Below, one piece after another: positions 1-9,626 of a stretch of 44,551 nt of DNA. This DNA is from Deltaproteobacteria bacterium. GTDB lineage: Bacteria > Bdellovibrionota_C > UBA2361 > JAFLCA01. The stretch lies in the NCBI GenBank assembly GCA_017302875.1, contig JAFLCA010000006.1:1-44551 (forward strand), read 5' to 3'. How positions within the stretch are numbered: the first letter of the stretch is position 1; every line of letters starts with the position of its first letter. Position numbers and translations under genes: made by a program. Below the pieces are notes generated by a model. That model ran no database searches and was not told the DNA's origin. It was given only the letters and a program-made list of their open reading frames with translations.

Positions 1-2
1 TG

Positions 3-2024
3 AACTTCGACCAGCATATTCTAAGACACCCAACGGACGACAGCGCCGGTGACGAGAGCATGCTCAGCAGTCAGGCCTTCCATGCTCGCGGGGTAAATTT
101 AGATACGGTGCGTGAAAGGCTGACGGAGACCCACGCTCAGCTCTCCATTATCTCTGCTCGATTTCCCGGTCAGCGCTTTCCCTTTCCCGAGCTCGTGTTC
201 GAACTACTCCAGTCTCATCACGCGGTCGACGCCGTATACCTCGAGTCCAGCAATCTATTGGAAGTTGAAATTGCCTACCCGCTCGTTCGGCTGCCCTTAG
301 GAACCACAAAGTCAACTCTGGCTATTGTTACCACCTCGGACGCCCGACCTGAGGCGCTGATTCCCTTGCCTCCGGTGTGGACAGAGTCCTTTAACATCCG
401 CAAATTTACTTCCCTTCCAGATTCACGCGCAGCGCGCATGGGACATGTAGACGCGATTATTGTCGATCAAACTCACCCACAAGCTGCCGACATTCAGCGC
501 AGATTGGAGCAAAAACTTACCTGCGCCTACATCGCGATGCAGGATGTTTCAAAAGACGTGCTTCATCACTTTGAGAAGGCGAACTCTTCACTCGATGAGT
601 GCTTGACGCAGATCGGACGGACCTCCGCACTGACGCCGGGAGGTGCGTCGCTTTCGATTTCGTCAAAATTTGAATTGCTGATGAAGGAACTCCTTCAAAA
701 GGCCCCTTCCGATCCGCTTTTGACTCGCGTGGTACTTATGCGAGTGAGCCACGAAGTGCTTCCGGCGATGAGAGGTTGTCGTAGCCCTTTTGGCCTAGCA
801 TTTCGCGACGCCGATGAGGCCTTGATCTTGCCGCTCCTCTATTTCCACCGTGATGAGTTTGCGCTCTTGCAGGAAATAAAAGCGTTGGCGATCTCTCCGC
901 GGGCAGCGGTGAGTTACTTCGGAGCAAACGCGTTGCATATGCGCTTCTTCTCCAATTACGACCAAGCCGATGTGCTGGGTATGCCACACTTACTTCGAAC
1001 GATTCTACCCTACCTCGACAAACGACTCGATCAGTTCGTCCTGCATGAATTGCACCGCGACGAGGCAGTAGCGGCCAAAGCCGAACTACGCCAGTACGTT
1101 CGCGGCCTTCTAAATGGGCTCGTAATGATGGCTGATTTTGGTGCCTTCGATCAGCACCTCACCCTTACGCAACGCAATCCACGCCGCCATGTCGCACTCG
1201 ATCCGCAAGCACTAGAACTCTTCGAAGTAAGCGAAGTGCAATTCTACTCCGAAATGCAGACGCTCGGATCGCAGCTGCTTGAAGTCATGCGCAAGGCCAA
1301 GTATTTCCTGCCGGAGGAATTCACCCAAGAGATTCCGATGTGGAGTGAATATTTTCACGGTTATTATGGTAACGACGAAATGGCTACGGTCATTCGTCAT
1401 AACATGAGTAGAGACGAGTCAGAGTGGATCTCGGTTGCAGATGTATTTACCGGCGCAACGAACAGAGATTTAGAATCGTACTATCGAACCCATCGCGCCC
1501 AGCGTCCGCGAGCCCTGCATACACAGCCGAGTGAGGCAAAAAATCGGCAAGATCGATTGCGCAGCCAGTTTTCGAACGATGCACGAGAACACGTGCTGCA
1601 TTCACGCGAGGTGTGGCGGCGCGTCATGTGCCTGATCAACGCAGATCCGGCTGTTCAACCCCAACTCGATAAACTGATCGCATTCCGGGGTAACGCAGCG
1701 CTGGCTCGCAGCGGTGAACTATTTGCGCAAGTCGCCGAGGAGTCGCCCCCCGGTTCTCTGGCACGCCCGCTATTTACGAGCTTAGCCGAGTTTAGTACCC
1801 GATTTCCTCCACCCGGAGACTCAAAGACCGGTCTTCTGAAATATTGTGAGGAGGGAGATAGGCTTAAAAGACTGCTGAGTAATTACATTGAAGCGCAGGC
1901 TGAGTTTGAAGTCTTTCCGGCGGAACGAAAACTTTCAATACGCCTGTGCCTGGACGTCTTTCTGGATCACATGGCAAAAGCTAATCGCCGTGGACGACCC
2001 GCGTCGCGTCCTACCTCGTTATGA
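3..2024 (+). CDS. Unrecognised protein, left end cut by window edge
   Basis: The reading frame is open from the first in-frame codon of the window (position 3) to the stop at 2022-2024. The first ATG is at 60, but no Shine-Dalgarno sequence precedes it and the codons upstream remain open, so the true start is probably outside the window. About 673 residues are visible. I recognise no domain: there is no signal peptide, no membrane segment and no nucleotide-binding loop. The sequence looks soluble and largely helical, with a polar, arginine-rich stretch near residues 480-520 of the ATG-started form. It converges on the histidine kinase gene, and the two coding regions overlap by 14 bases. I infer no function. 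Confidence 0.7.
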   Translation, partial: NFDQHILRHPTDDSAGDESMLSSQAFHARGVNLDTVRERLTETHAQLSIISARFPGQRFPFPELVFELLQSHHAVDAVYLESSNLLEVEIAYPLVRLPLGTTKSTLAIVTTSDARPEALIPLPPVWTESFNIRKFTSLPDSRAARMGHVDAIIVDQTHPQAADIQRRLEQKLTCAYIAMQDVSKDVLHHFEKANSSLDECLTQIGRTSALTPGGASLSISSKFELLMKELLQKAPSDPLLTRVVLMRVSHEVLPAMRGCRSPFGLAFRDADEALILPLLYFHRDEFALLQEIKALAISPRAAVSYFGANALHMRFFSNYDQADVLGMPHLLRTILPYLDKRLDQFVLHELHRDEAVAAKAELRQYVRGLLNGLVMMADFGAFDQHLTLTQRNPRRHVALDPQALELFEVSEVQFYSEMQTLGSQLLEVMRKAKYFLPEEFTQEIPMWSEYFHGYYGNDEMATVIRHNMSRDESEWISVADVFTGATNRDLESYYRTHRAQRPRALHTQPSEAKNRQDRLRSQFSNDAREHVLHSREVWRRVMCLINADPAVQPQLDKLIAFRGNAALARSGELFAQVAEESPPGSLARPLFTSLAEFSTRFPPPGDSKTGLLKYCEEGDRLKRLLSNYIEAQAEFEVFPAERKLSIRLCLDVFLDHMAKANRRGRPASRPTSL

Positions 2025-4182
2025 CGTTATCCTCCATGGGGGCACGAAGTGAATGTAATGTTTCCACCGCTTGAATAAGCGCATCGGGTTCAATGGGTTT
2101 ACTCAGATGTAATTGAAATCCCGCAGCCAAGGCTCTGCGCTGATCTTCTGGAGTCGTGTAAGCCGTTAATGCAGCGGCTGGCAGCTCATTCTCACTGTGA
2201 ATTTCACGGATTTGGGCCAACAGTTGGAAACCGTCGGTGCCAGGCATTCCAATATCGCTCAGCAAGACTTGTGGACGAAACGCCCGTAACATATCGATCG
2301 CCTCTGGCGCGCTATCGGCATGTCGTACCTGTGCGCCTTCATTGCGAAGCACCGTCGTAATAAATTCACGGGTATCGAAAGTGTCCTCAACAACCAACAC
2401 TCGCACCCCTTGTAGGACGCCCTCTCGACGTACAATCTCTCCACTTTCCACTCCCGTGCTTGCTTCTGCTCGCACCGGTAAGAGTATACGGAAGGTACTG
2501 CCCTTCCCGCGCCCGTCGCTGTGGACCGAAACTCGCCCTGCATGCAACTCGACGATATGCCGGACGATGGCAAGACCTAGCCCGAGCCCCCCATGGACGC
2601 GCGTACGGGATTCATCGGCTTGAGAAAAACGTTCAAAAACGTGTGCCAAAAATTCTTCAGGAATTCCCTCTCCCGTATCCTGCACCTCGATTTCCACGAA
2701 CTCTTTGCGGGAACGCGCACGCACCGTTATCGAACCTGCATTTGGAGTAAACTTAATGGCATTCGAAAGCAGGTTCCAAAAGACTTGCTGCAAGCGATTT
2801 GGATCACCCCAAACCAAGGGCAAACCCGGCTCGATATGCACGTGCAACTGCAGTCCCTTATTCAAGGCAGTCGGACGCACGGAATCAACCGACCCCTCAA
2901 GCGCAGCTCCGATCGAGAGAAGCTCGGTACTCATCGAAATCTTGCCGGTCAGTATGCGCGAAATTTCCAACATATCGGAAACCAGCTGCACCTGAGAACG
3001 GGTGTTGCGCTCGATGACTTCCAGCGCTTTCTCCGAGGTGGCCGAATCCAGTTTGCCGCCACGGGCCAGACGAATCCAGCCCAGAATTGACTGCAACGGA
3101 GAACGCAATTCATGTGAAACGGTGGCAAAGAATTGATCTTTGGTGCGGTTTGCTGCTTCTGCCTGTTGGCGAGCACGCAGCTCAGATTCGTATAATTTTG
3201 CCCGCTCAAGAGCTTGCGCGCACTGCGCTGAAATAATTCGTAGCAACTGTTGCTCTTCTTCCGGCACGGAAGCGCAGGGAACTTCAAACGACAAAACTCC
3301 CAGCGGTTTCCCGCCGGAAATAAGTGGAAGTGTCAAAAGACAACCAGTCCAAGGTTCGCTGAAAAATTCTTGTAGTTCAGGAAAATTGTTGCTGTCAAAA
3401 TCTAAACCATCCAAAACTACCGCGTCCGGCGCGCGCACCGCTTCACTGAAAGGGTTTTTAGCATTGAGCGCTAAGGCTTTGGGGTTAGCTCGCAGGGCAA
3501 AGCCGCTCGATCGTAACAAGGTGAGTGAAGTTGGATCGGGCCAGCATACGAACAGCAGTCCGCGTTGGGTTTGAAACAGAGAACTTAGCTCATCAAGAAC
3601 AATGGCTGCCACCTGCTCTGTGGTAAGTGCCTGCGAGAGCGCGTGCGTAATACGCTGCAACCTCGTCAGGCGAAAGGCGGTCTGCTCTGCAGCCTCGCGC
3701 GCTCCGCGCTCTGCGCTGTACGCATCATTTAGAAACTTCTCCACTTCCTTGAAGCGGGAAATGTTTAGATTACTGCCGACAATGCGCTGCACCGCGCCGG
3801 ATTCATCCCTCAAGATCAGTGCGTGATCCCAAACGTGCACATAGTGCCCGTCACGATGCATAATTCGATACTCAACCTGACAATGAGACTGAGCCTCGTC
3901 AAAAGCCTGCTGCACGCGGGTCTGATCCTGTGGATGGATTCTATCGTTCCACCAGCGTACGTCAGCAGCAGCTTCGCGAGGATGGAATCCAAGGAGGTCA
4001 GATAGTCCCGAAGAGCGCACAGTCGTGCCACGCTTTGCGTCGAAATCATACATCACGCCTGACAGCGCCTGCAGCGCGAGCGCTACGCGCTCCTGGGTTG
4101 CCGCGATATCGATTTCTCGCCAGCCTGGCGGCTCTCCTGCTGAAGAAGATGAGGAAGAAGGAGGTTTTCGTGAATCGGCCAT
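2011..4182 (-). CDS. Hybrid sensor histidine kinase (PAS-GAF-HisKA-HATPase-REC)
   Basis: This is a cytosolic hybrid two-component kinase of 723 residues when started at the ATG at 4182; a GTG start at 4215 would add 11 residues. In order it has a PAS/PAC fold (about 30-150), a GAF domain (about 180-330), a HisKA dimerisation helix with the phospho-accepting His in SHELRSP (about residue 357), an HATPase domain with the N box NLLSNAIKF and the glycine boxes DTGEGIP and GGLGLGLAI, and a C-terminal receiver with the acceptor Asp in LLSDIGMPG (about residue 643) and the conserved Lys in SKPIEP. There is no membrane segment, so it should sense an internal or diffusible signal through PAS or GAF. 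No separate response regulator lies next to it, which makes the output partner unknown. Its 3' end overlaps the convergent gene by 14 bases. Confidence 0.93.
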   Translation of the reverse strand: MADSRKPPSSSSSSAGEPPGWREIDIAATQERVALALQALSGVMYDFDAKRGTTVRSSGLSDLLGFHPREAAADVRWWNDRIHPQDQTRVQQAFDEAQSHCQVEYRIMHRDGHYVHVWDHALILRDESGAVQRIVGSNLNISRFKEVEKFLNDAYSAERGAREAAEQTAFRLTRLQRITHALSQALTTEQVAAIVLDELSSLFQTQRGLLFVCWPDPTSLTLLRSSGFALRANPKALALNAKNPFSEAVRAPDAVVLDGLDFDSNNFPELQEFFSEPWTGCLLTLPLISGGKPLGVLSFEVPCASVPEEEQQLLRIISAQCAQALERAKLYESELRARQQAEAANRTKDQFFATVSHELRSPLQSILGWIRLARGGKLDSATSEKALEVIERNTRSQVQLVSDMLEISRILTGKISMSTELLSIGAALEGSVDSVRPTALNKGLQLHVHIEPGLPLVWGDPNRLQQVFWNLLSNAIKFTPNAGSITVRARSRKEFVEIEVQDTGEGIPEEFLAHVFERFSQADESRTRVHGGLGLGLAIVRHIVELHAGRVSVHSDGRGKGSTFRILLPVRAEASTGVESGEIVRREGVLQGVRVLVVEDTFDTREFITTVLRNEGAQVRHADSAPEAIDMLRAFRPQVLLSDIGMPGTDGFQLLAQIREIHSENELPAAALTAYTTPEDQRRALAAGFQLHLSKPIEPDALIQAVETLHSLRAPMEDNVITR

Positions 4183-4305
4183 AACTCGCCTAAAGACGAG
4201 TGACGACAATGACACGATTTACAGCCCTATTTCAATGAAAGACGAGGCGGCTCGCGCTATGGACGAGCTCGCCATTCTGCTCCGTGCTGGAATCCCGTAG
4301 GGAAA

Positions 4306-5118
4306 TTAGGCGTTCGATCCTTCAGTGCTGTTGCGCGCCACGATGTCACGAATTCCGGCAAATCCGGGATCCTTCATTTTGACTTTGGCGATTCTGCTTC
4401 CGACTTGCGCCAGCGCATTCGCGTTCGAGAAACTGAACAGATGGAACTTAATCTTCGGCCAACGCGCCTTGAAGAAGCGACTCGAATCCGGGTACGCCAA
4501 ATCGAAGGCCCGGAATCCATACTTCTCTACGAGCAGCGGCAAGGCAGCCATGCGATGCGGGGTTTTATCCATGCGGCTCGGCAAGGCCACGCCGTTGAAG
4601 CGCTCCACCGTCGCCAGAATCTGTTCGAATGGCATCGCTACAATATGCTTCTTATCGCCGAATGCTGATTGTGGAATCTGCAGAGCGCGTAAGAAATCTT
4701 CGATCGAGCTCGTCGTATAATTTTCAGGAAAGAGACACGACAGCACGACATCATCGCAGGTCGGGATCGAACAACGAATGACCACACCGGGGATGATCGT
4801 CAAGGAAGACTCACGCGCTGCGCTTTGGATACGATCCAGGTACTTCCCGCTATAGAAGTCAGTAACCGCTATCACATCCAGGCCTTTCACTTTCGCCAGG
4901 CGCACTAAAGCAGGGGCAGTATCGATGCCCTCAATCGCCAAATAACCTAGCGATGCCGGGCTGTGAATGCGCAAATCCATCAAATAGCTCTTCTGGCGAG
5001 TGCGGGTTTTCTCGATTTTATCGGTAAGGCTGCCGGCCGTAGCGGTTTCGTCCCCGACCTCAAAGATCACCGTCTCGGTCTCAACGCTGTCGCTTAATGA
5101 TTTTTTCTTACGGCCCAT
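4306..5118 (-). CDS. PHP-domain-like protein with altered metal-site motifs
   Basis: The ATG at 5118 is preceded by AAAGGTG and is preferred to a GTG at 5124; the product has 270 residues. An acidic and basic N-terminal stretch (1-45) leads into a PHP-type fold. DLRIHS (48-53) matches the usual DLHIHS, AVTDF (84-88) matches the usual ITDH, and IIPGVVI (108-114) matches the usual PGVEI. PHP proteins are metal-dependent phosphoesterases, including histidinol phosphatase and polymerase-associated nucleases. Here one His of motif I is Arg, the His of motif II is Phe and the Glu of motif III is Val, so several metal ligands are missing. It may bind a ligand or nucleic acid without catalysis. It is 40 bases downstream of the small coiled-coil gene, probably in the same transcript. 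The family assignment is moderately sure; the function is not known. Confidence 0.65.
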   Translation of the reverse strand: MGRKKKSLSDSVETETVIFEVGDETATAGSLTDKIEKTRTRQKSYLMDLRIHSPASLGYLAIEGIDTAPALVRLAKVKGLDVIAVTDFYSGKYLDRIQSAARESSLTIIPGVVIRCSIPTCDDVVLSCLFPENYTTSSIEDFLRALQIPQSAFGDKKHIVAMPFEQILATVERFNGVALPSRMDKTPHRMAALPLLVEKYGFRAFDLAYPDSSRFFKARWPKIKFHLFSFSNANALAQVGSRIAKVKMKDPGFAGIRDIVARNSTEGSNA

Positions 5119-5158
5119 ACTCACCTTTTTTTAACAATGTAACTGACAACCTAAATTT

Positions 5159-5584
5159 CTATTCTTCTTTGGCAGACTCTTCACTTTCACTGGACTGAAT
5201 TTTGGGACGCTTGGCAGCAGCAGCCACTTCTGCAGCTACGGTGCTAGCGCCGGCACTTTCACGCAGCATCGTGCGCAAAGCAGCAATCTGCACGTCGATA
5301 CGTTCGAGATCCTTGCCCGTGGGAGCACTGCCGAGAAGCGTAAGGACACGCTCTAAGCGCACCGTCATGTTGTTGACTTTGGACATCACCAAATCGAGCT
5401 TGGTATCGAGCAAGTTCAATTCACGCATCGAAGCCAGACCCAGCATGCGTCCGATGGTAGCGGCACTCACCTCGCCACGAACCGGCTCGTCTCCAACAGT
5501 CATTATCTTTGTAGAAGCAGCCTCAGAAGTTTTGATGGCGCCTGCGTCGGCATTTCCAGAAACAGCCCGTGGATCAGCAGTCAT
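5159..5584 (-). CDS. Small coiled-coil protein of unknown function
   Basis: The ATG at 5584 has a clear ribosome-binding site (GAGGGA, 7 bases upstream), so I prefer it to an upstream in-frame start at 5641. The product has 141 residues. The N-terminus is small-residue rich. Residues of about 50-115 (from RMLGLASMRELNLL on) form a heptad-like amphipathic helix, which suggests a coiled coil. The C-terminus is alanine-rich and ends in a Ser/Glu-rich acidic tail. There is no membrane segment or recognised family. It sits between the CorC-like gene and the PHP-like gene on the same strand with short gaps, so co-transcription with the PHP-like protein is likely. The function cannot be named. Confidence 0.7.
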   Translation of the reverse strand: MTADPRAVSGNADAGAIKTSEAASTKIMTVGDEPVRGEVSAATIGRMLGLASMRELNLLDTKLDLVMSKVNNMTVRLERVLTLLGSAPTGKDLERIDVQIAALRTMLRESAGASTVAAEVAAAAKRPKIQSSESEESAKEE

Positions 5585-5673
5585 TTGAAGTCCCTCAATA
5601 GCCAAAAGCCCCCAGCCAAGCCAAAGCTTGCGGAGAACCATAAAGATATTAATGAGCTAGAGGCTTAAGCGTT

Positions 5674-7068
5674 CTAGCGAGCCCCGGAGACGCTTGCGCG
5701 TTTGATATTCTCAGGGCCCTTATGATTAGACTCGTTCGAAGAGCCGGAGGGTTCAAAAGATTCCTTAGCTAATGCGGCCAAATGACTGCCTTTCTTGGGT
5801 AGCTGAATGCGAATTTTGGTAATGCGATTCTGCGCGAGCTCCTCTACGTAGAGCTTCAGATCCTCAAAATCCTGCGCTTCACCTTGTGTCGGGATTCGAC
5901 CGAATTGATGAATGAGAAAGCCGGCGATGGTGTCGTACTCTCCAACAGGAATGGTCAGATTGTGATTGTCGTTCAGATCTTCGATCCCGATGCTGCCATC
6001 GACAATAAGATCCCCACTCTTCGTCTTGGTAACCGTAACTTCCTCGGCTGGGCTATCGTGCTCATCGAATATTTCGCCGACGATTTCTTCAATCAAGTCT
6101 TCAACGGTAATAACTCCATCAACTCCGCCGTGTTCGTCGAGAACCACCGCAAAGTGTACCGCATCTCGTTTAAATTCCTCGAGCAATGCGTCAACCTTCT
6201 TGGAATCCGAAACAAAATAGGCCGGTCGCATAAAACGCTTGATATCGAACTTCGGAGAAACTTGCCCTACCAAGCCCATAAAGTCCTTAGCGAGCAAAAT
6301 TCCACGCACATCATCCAACGTGGCACCCGTCACAAGAATACGCGATAAGCGCTCCTGCACGAAAAGCTGGGTGATTTGCTCAAGGGTGGCACTCTCCTCA
6401 ACCGAAATAATGTCTTTGCGAGGCGTCATCACTTCGCGAACCACGGTATCCGAGAACTCAAAAACACCTTGGATCATCTCGCGTTCGTCTTCTTCTATTT
6501 CCCCTGCTTCGCTACTCAATTCAACCATTTCACTGAGTTCTTCAGCGGAAACAACCAACTCCCGCTCAACCGGTACGCGCACCCCAATTCGGGTCAAAGC
6601 GGTACCCACCGCGGACTCAAGCACAAATGTAATCGGAGAAACAAAACGGCCAAAGAACATTATCGGCAGCGCCAATCGGCACAGCACCCGCTCCGGGGAA
6701 GCGAAGGCGATGCCCTTGGCAGCCTGGCCGAGCGTGAGGCTGACGACCAACATGACGAGAATTTCCGCAACACCCAGAAAGCTCAAGCCAAAGCGACCCG
6801 CTGTCGCAGGCCACAGATTTACGATTAGAGCGCCAGCCACGAGAGCAAAGAGATAGAGCCCAATTTGGACGCTTACGAGATAGCTATTAGCCTTCGTCAG
6901 AACAAGCCGGGCATAGCGCGCTCCAATCTCCCCTTCTTGCGCCAATTCACGCACCCGCTTCCCGCGGCTACGAATGATGGCGACATGACAGAGCACAAAG
7001 TACGGGTACAGCAACCCGAGCACACAAAGTGCGACTAGGAAATTAAAAGTTGCGGGGCCTTCGTCCAT
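5674..7068 (-). CDS. HlyC/CorC family membrane protein (CNNM/DUF21 + CBS pair)
   Basis: The 464-residue product has the full layout of the CorC/HlyC (CNNM-like) family. An N-terminal DUF21 membrane domain with three to four helices covers about 1-180. A pair of CBS domains covers about 205-330, with REVMTPRKDIISVEE and VDGVITVEDLIEEIVGEI as the typical sequences. A C-terminal CorC_HlyC domain follows (about 345-430, containing VGEYDTIAGFLIHQFGRIP), then a short polar tail. Members are linked to magnesium or cobalt efflux and metal homeostasis, with the CBS pair acting as a nucleotide sensor. The hemolysin name is historical. It is the first gene of a probable minus-strand operon with the coiled-coil and PHP-like genes. 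The ribosome-binding site is weak. Confidence 0.92.
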   Translation of the reverse strand: MDEGPATFNFLVALCVLGLLYPYFVLCHVAIIRSRGKRVRELAQEGEIGARYARLVLTKANSYLVSVQIGLYLFALVAGALIVNLWPATAGRFGLSFLGVAEILVMLVVSLTLGQAAKGIAFASPERVLCRLALPIMFFGRFVSPITFVLESAVGTALTRIGVRVPVERELVVSAEELSEMVELSSEAGEIEEDEREMIQGVFEFSDTVVREVMTPRKDIISVEESATLEQITQLFVQERLSRILVTGATLDDVRGILLAKDFMGLVGQVSPKFDIKRFMRPAYFVSDSKKVDALLEEFKRDAVHFAVVLDEHGGVDGVITVEDLIEEIVGEIFDEHDSPAEEVTVTKTKSGDLIVDGSIGIEDLNDNHNLTIPVGEYDTIAGFLIHQFGRIPTQGEAQDFEDLKLYVEELAQNRITKIRIQLPKKGSHLAALAKESFEPSGSSNESNHKGPENIKRASVSGAR

Positions 7069-7378
7069 AAGAATTGTCTCGGGCTATTGAATGCGCAGGC
7101 AGAAGGAAGCGCGGAGACCGAGATGCGAGTGGCAAGAATGAAAAAAGTCTACTGATTTCAGCATATTGCTATTTTGAGGCTCCGCAGGCTCCTTGTCAAC
7201 AAATCACAGCATTGTCCGAACAACCCTTCCAAATCTTAGCTTTCAATCTATTGAATTGCTTAAGAAATGCATTCTCAGCCCCTTGCTTCCGGTGTTAGAT
7301 TTAGGCCCAAGTAATTAAGAAACTATTCCCCTCCTACGGGCCTGACTCGCTAACGGGGACTGAAGGTGTAAAAGCGCT
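7069..7378. other. Divergent intergenic region
   Basis: These 310 bases separate the divergently transcribed CorC-like gene and Fe-S oxidoreductase gene, so promoters for both must lie here. I see no convincing -35/-10 pair. An inverted repeat AGGCCC/GGGCCT with a loop of about 30 bases lies near 7302-7343, upstream of the oxidoreductase start. GAAGGTG (7362-7368) is a plausible but distant ribosome-binding site for the ATG at 7379. No RNA gene is recognised. Confidence 0.4.
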
Positions 7379-9568
7379 ATGAATGAAACCGCCACCCGCG
7401 AAATCCTCTGGAACGTTAATTCGCTCGGAAATGTGATTGGCTTATATGGTCTCTTGGCGGTGGCTGTCTTCATCGGCGCCGTTGGAATCTGGCGACATGC
7501 CGAACTTTGGGCCTCGGGCACAGAGCAGCCTGACCTAAAGACCGGCTGGCTTGTTCGCATCGAAGAAATGTTTCGCTGGGGGCTGCTGCAACGAGGAGTC
7601 GTGCGCGAGCGTACGGCTGCCCTTGCCCACACCCTCATTTACATCGGCTTCCTCGTTCTGCTGTTCACAACCACGATGGTCTTTATCGATCACGATTTGG
7701 GAGTGCGCATATATCGCGGTCAATTTTATTTGGCCGTCACCCTTGCCAGCGATTTATTCGGGGCAGGACTACTGGTTGGTTGTATCATCGCGGCGCATCG
7801 ACGTTACATCCGTCGTAGTGACAAATTGCATAATCGTGCCGCCGATAGCTCGATGCTCATCGTTCTAAGCCTTCTGATCGTACAGGGATTCCTGCTTGAA
7901 GGCCTGCGCATTCATGTCACGCACGACCCCTGGGCCAAGTACTCCCCGGTCGGGTTGTTAGTTGCCAAGTTCTTTTGGGGATTTTCCGGTGAATCTGCGC
8001 GCCTTTTACACTTCGTTACCTGGTGGTTCCACACCATCACCGTTCTTGCGGTCATCGCGATTGCTCCCTACACAAAGTTTTTTCATATCATCTCCAGCTC
8101 CGCCAATTTGTATTTCAGACCGCGCAAGCGACCGGCCGGGCAGCTTGAATCGGTGGGCGATTTGGAGAAGCGCATGGAAAGCGGAGAAGAGTTCAATATC
8201 GGTCTCGGCACCATCAAGGATTACTCGTGGAAGAAACTGCTGGATCTTGATGCTTGCACAAGTTGTGGTCGCTGCCAGGATGCCTGCCCTGCCTATCGCT
8301 CAGGTAAGCCGCTCTCGCCAAAATGGATGATCTTGGACACTCGAAACCACGCATTGGCCCTAAGCGCTCAGCAGAAATTAGCACCCTCAATTTTGCCAAA
8401 GCCGCTCCTTAAAATGGATGAAGTGCTCACCCTGGATTTTTTCCTGAAGCGCAGTGGCGTCGAACCTTCGGGCGAAGGCTTTACCAGCAAAGGCCCGTTC
8501 CGAGCGTCAAATCCCCTCGTGCAGGAAGCAGCTGGGGTTTTCGGCGTATCGGCCGACCAACGCATCTCCACCGAGGTAATGTCGGAGCAAGTATTTTGGT
8601 CGTGCACCACTTGTATGGCTTGTGTGGAAGCCTGCCCCGTCGGCATTAACCACGTCGATATGATTGTAGGAAATCGCCGCAACATGGTCTTGATGCAGGG
8701 AGAAGTGCCCTCCGAAGCTCAAGCTACGCTGCGCGCCCTCGAGAATCGCGGCAATCCCTATGGCGCACCGCAGGATCGCATGAAATGGGCAGACGGGCTG
8801 AATGTGCCGGTGCTAAAGGCGGGAGACTCGGTTGATTATCTCTACTGGGTTGGCTGCGTTTCGGCATACGACCCGCGCAAGCAAAAGATTGCGCGCGCGC
8901 TCGTTACCATTATGAACAAGGCTGGACTTTCGTTCGGGGTTTTGGGAACGGAGGAAAGTTGTACCGGGGACCCGGCACGCCGGCTCGGGGAAGAAAACCT
9001 GTATCAGACCCTGGCTAAGAAAAACATCGAATTGCTTAAGACGATTCGATTTAAGAGCCTCGTTGCGAATTGCCCGCACTGTTTCAATACCATAAAAAAC
9101 GAGTACCCCGAATTCGGAAATCTCGGGAACGGGCAGTCCCCGGAAATTATTCATCACTCTACGCTGCTAAGGCGATTGGAAAAGGAAAAGAAACTTTCAC
9201 TCAAGGAAGGCGAAGAGACCTTCACCTTCCATGACCCCTGCTACTTAGGCCGCTACAATGATGAGTACGAAGCTCCGCGCCAGTCTCTTACTGCTGCGAA
9301 GGGCTTGAAAATTATTGAAATGGAAGCAAGCCGCAACAAAGGTCTTTGCTGTGGCGCAGGCGGCGGACACTTCTGGATGGATCTGAAAATCGGTGAACGC
9401 GTCAACGCCATTCGCACAGATCAAGCTGCTAAAACGGGGGCAGACAACGTCGCGACTGCCTGCCCTTTCTGCATGCAGATGATGGAGGACGGCGTAAAAA
9501 TTACAGGACGTGAAGACTCTTTGCGGGTAAAGGATATCGCCGAAGTGATTGCTGAACGCCTGCAGTAG
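7379..9568 (+). CDS. Membrane Fe-S oxidoreductase, ETF:(methyl)menaquinone oxidoreductase type
   Basis: The product has 729 residues. An N-terminal membrane domain of about five helices (about 15-245) carries several helix-embedded histidines, such as ALAHTLIYIGF and WWFHTITV, which could bind haem b as in NarI/HdrE proteins. Two ferredoxin-type motifs follow, CTSCGRCQDACP (about 295) and CTTCMACVEACP (about 412). Two CCG (HdrD-type) modules then follow, with NCPHCFNTIKNEYPEF and DPCYLGRYNDEYEAP and the CCGAGGG motif near 655. This layout matches the membrane-bound enzymes that oxidise electron-transfer flavoprotein and reduce menaquinone during beta-oxidation or syntrophic fatty-acid oxidation. 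No etfA/etfB or acyl-CoA dehydrogenase gene lies nearby, so the partner is inferred from the family. It is divergent from the CorC-like gene and convergent with 9707-9976. Confidence 0.88.
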   Translation: MNETATREILWNVNSLGNVIGLYGLLAVAVFIGAVGIWRHAELWASGTEQPDLKTGWLVRIEEMFRWGLLQRGVVRERTAALAHTLIYIGFLVLLFTTTMVFIDHDLGVRIYRGQFYLAVTLASDLFGAGLLVGCIIAAHRRYIRRSDKLHNRAADSSMLIVLSLLIVQGFLLEGLRIHVTHDPWAKYSPVGLLVAKFFWGFSGESARLLHFVTWWFHTITVLAVIAIAPYTKFFHIISSSANLYFRPRKRPAGQLESVGDLEKRMESGEEFNIGLGTIKDYSWKKLLDLDACTSCGRCQDACPAYRSGKPLSPKWMILDTRNHALALSAQQKLAPSILPKPLLKMDEVLTLDFFLKRSGVEPSGEGFTSKGPFRASNPLVQEAAGVFGVSADQRISTEVMSEQVFWSCTTCMACVEACPVGINHVDMIVGNRRNMVLMQGEVPSEAQATLRALENRGNPYGAPQDRMKWADGLNVPVLKAGDSVDYLYWVGCVSAYDPRKQKIARALVTIMNKAGLSFGVLGTEESCTGDPARRLGEENLYQTLAKKNIELLKTIRFKSLVANCPHCFNTIKNEYPEFGNLGNGQSPEIIHHSTLLRRLEKEKKLSLKEGEETFTFHDPCYLGRYNDEYEAPRQSLTAAKGLKIIEMEASRNKGLCCGAGGGHFWMDLKIGERVNAIRTDQAAKTGADNVATACPFCMQMMEDGVKITGREDSLRVKDIAEVIAERLQ

Positions 9569-9626
9569 GCGGTGAAAAAGAGAGCAGTCTGTCAATTTCT
9601 AAAAACGTTCGAAAGAACCACCTAAA

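Noticed and set aside
4234-4299. Short open frame of 21 codons starting at ATG 4234 upstream of the histidine kinase, plus strand.
   Set aside because: No ribosome-binding site, too short to judge, and it lies between two minus-strand genes.
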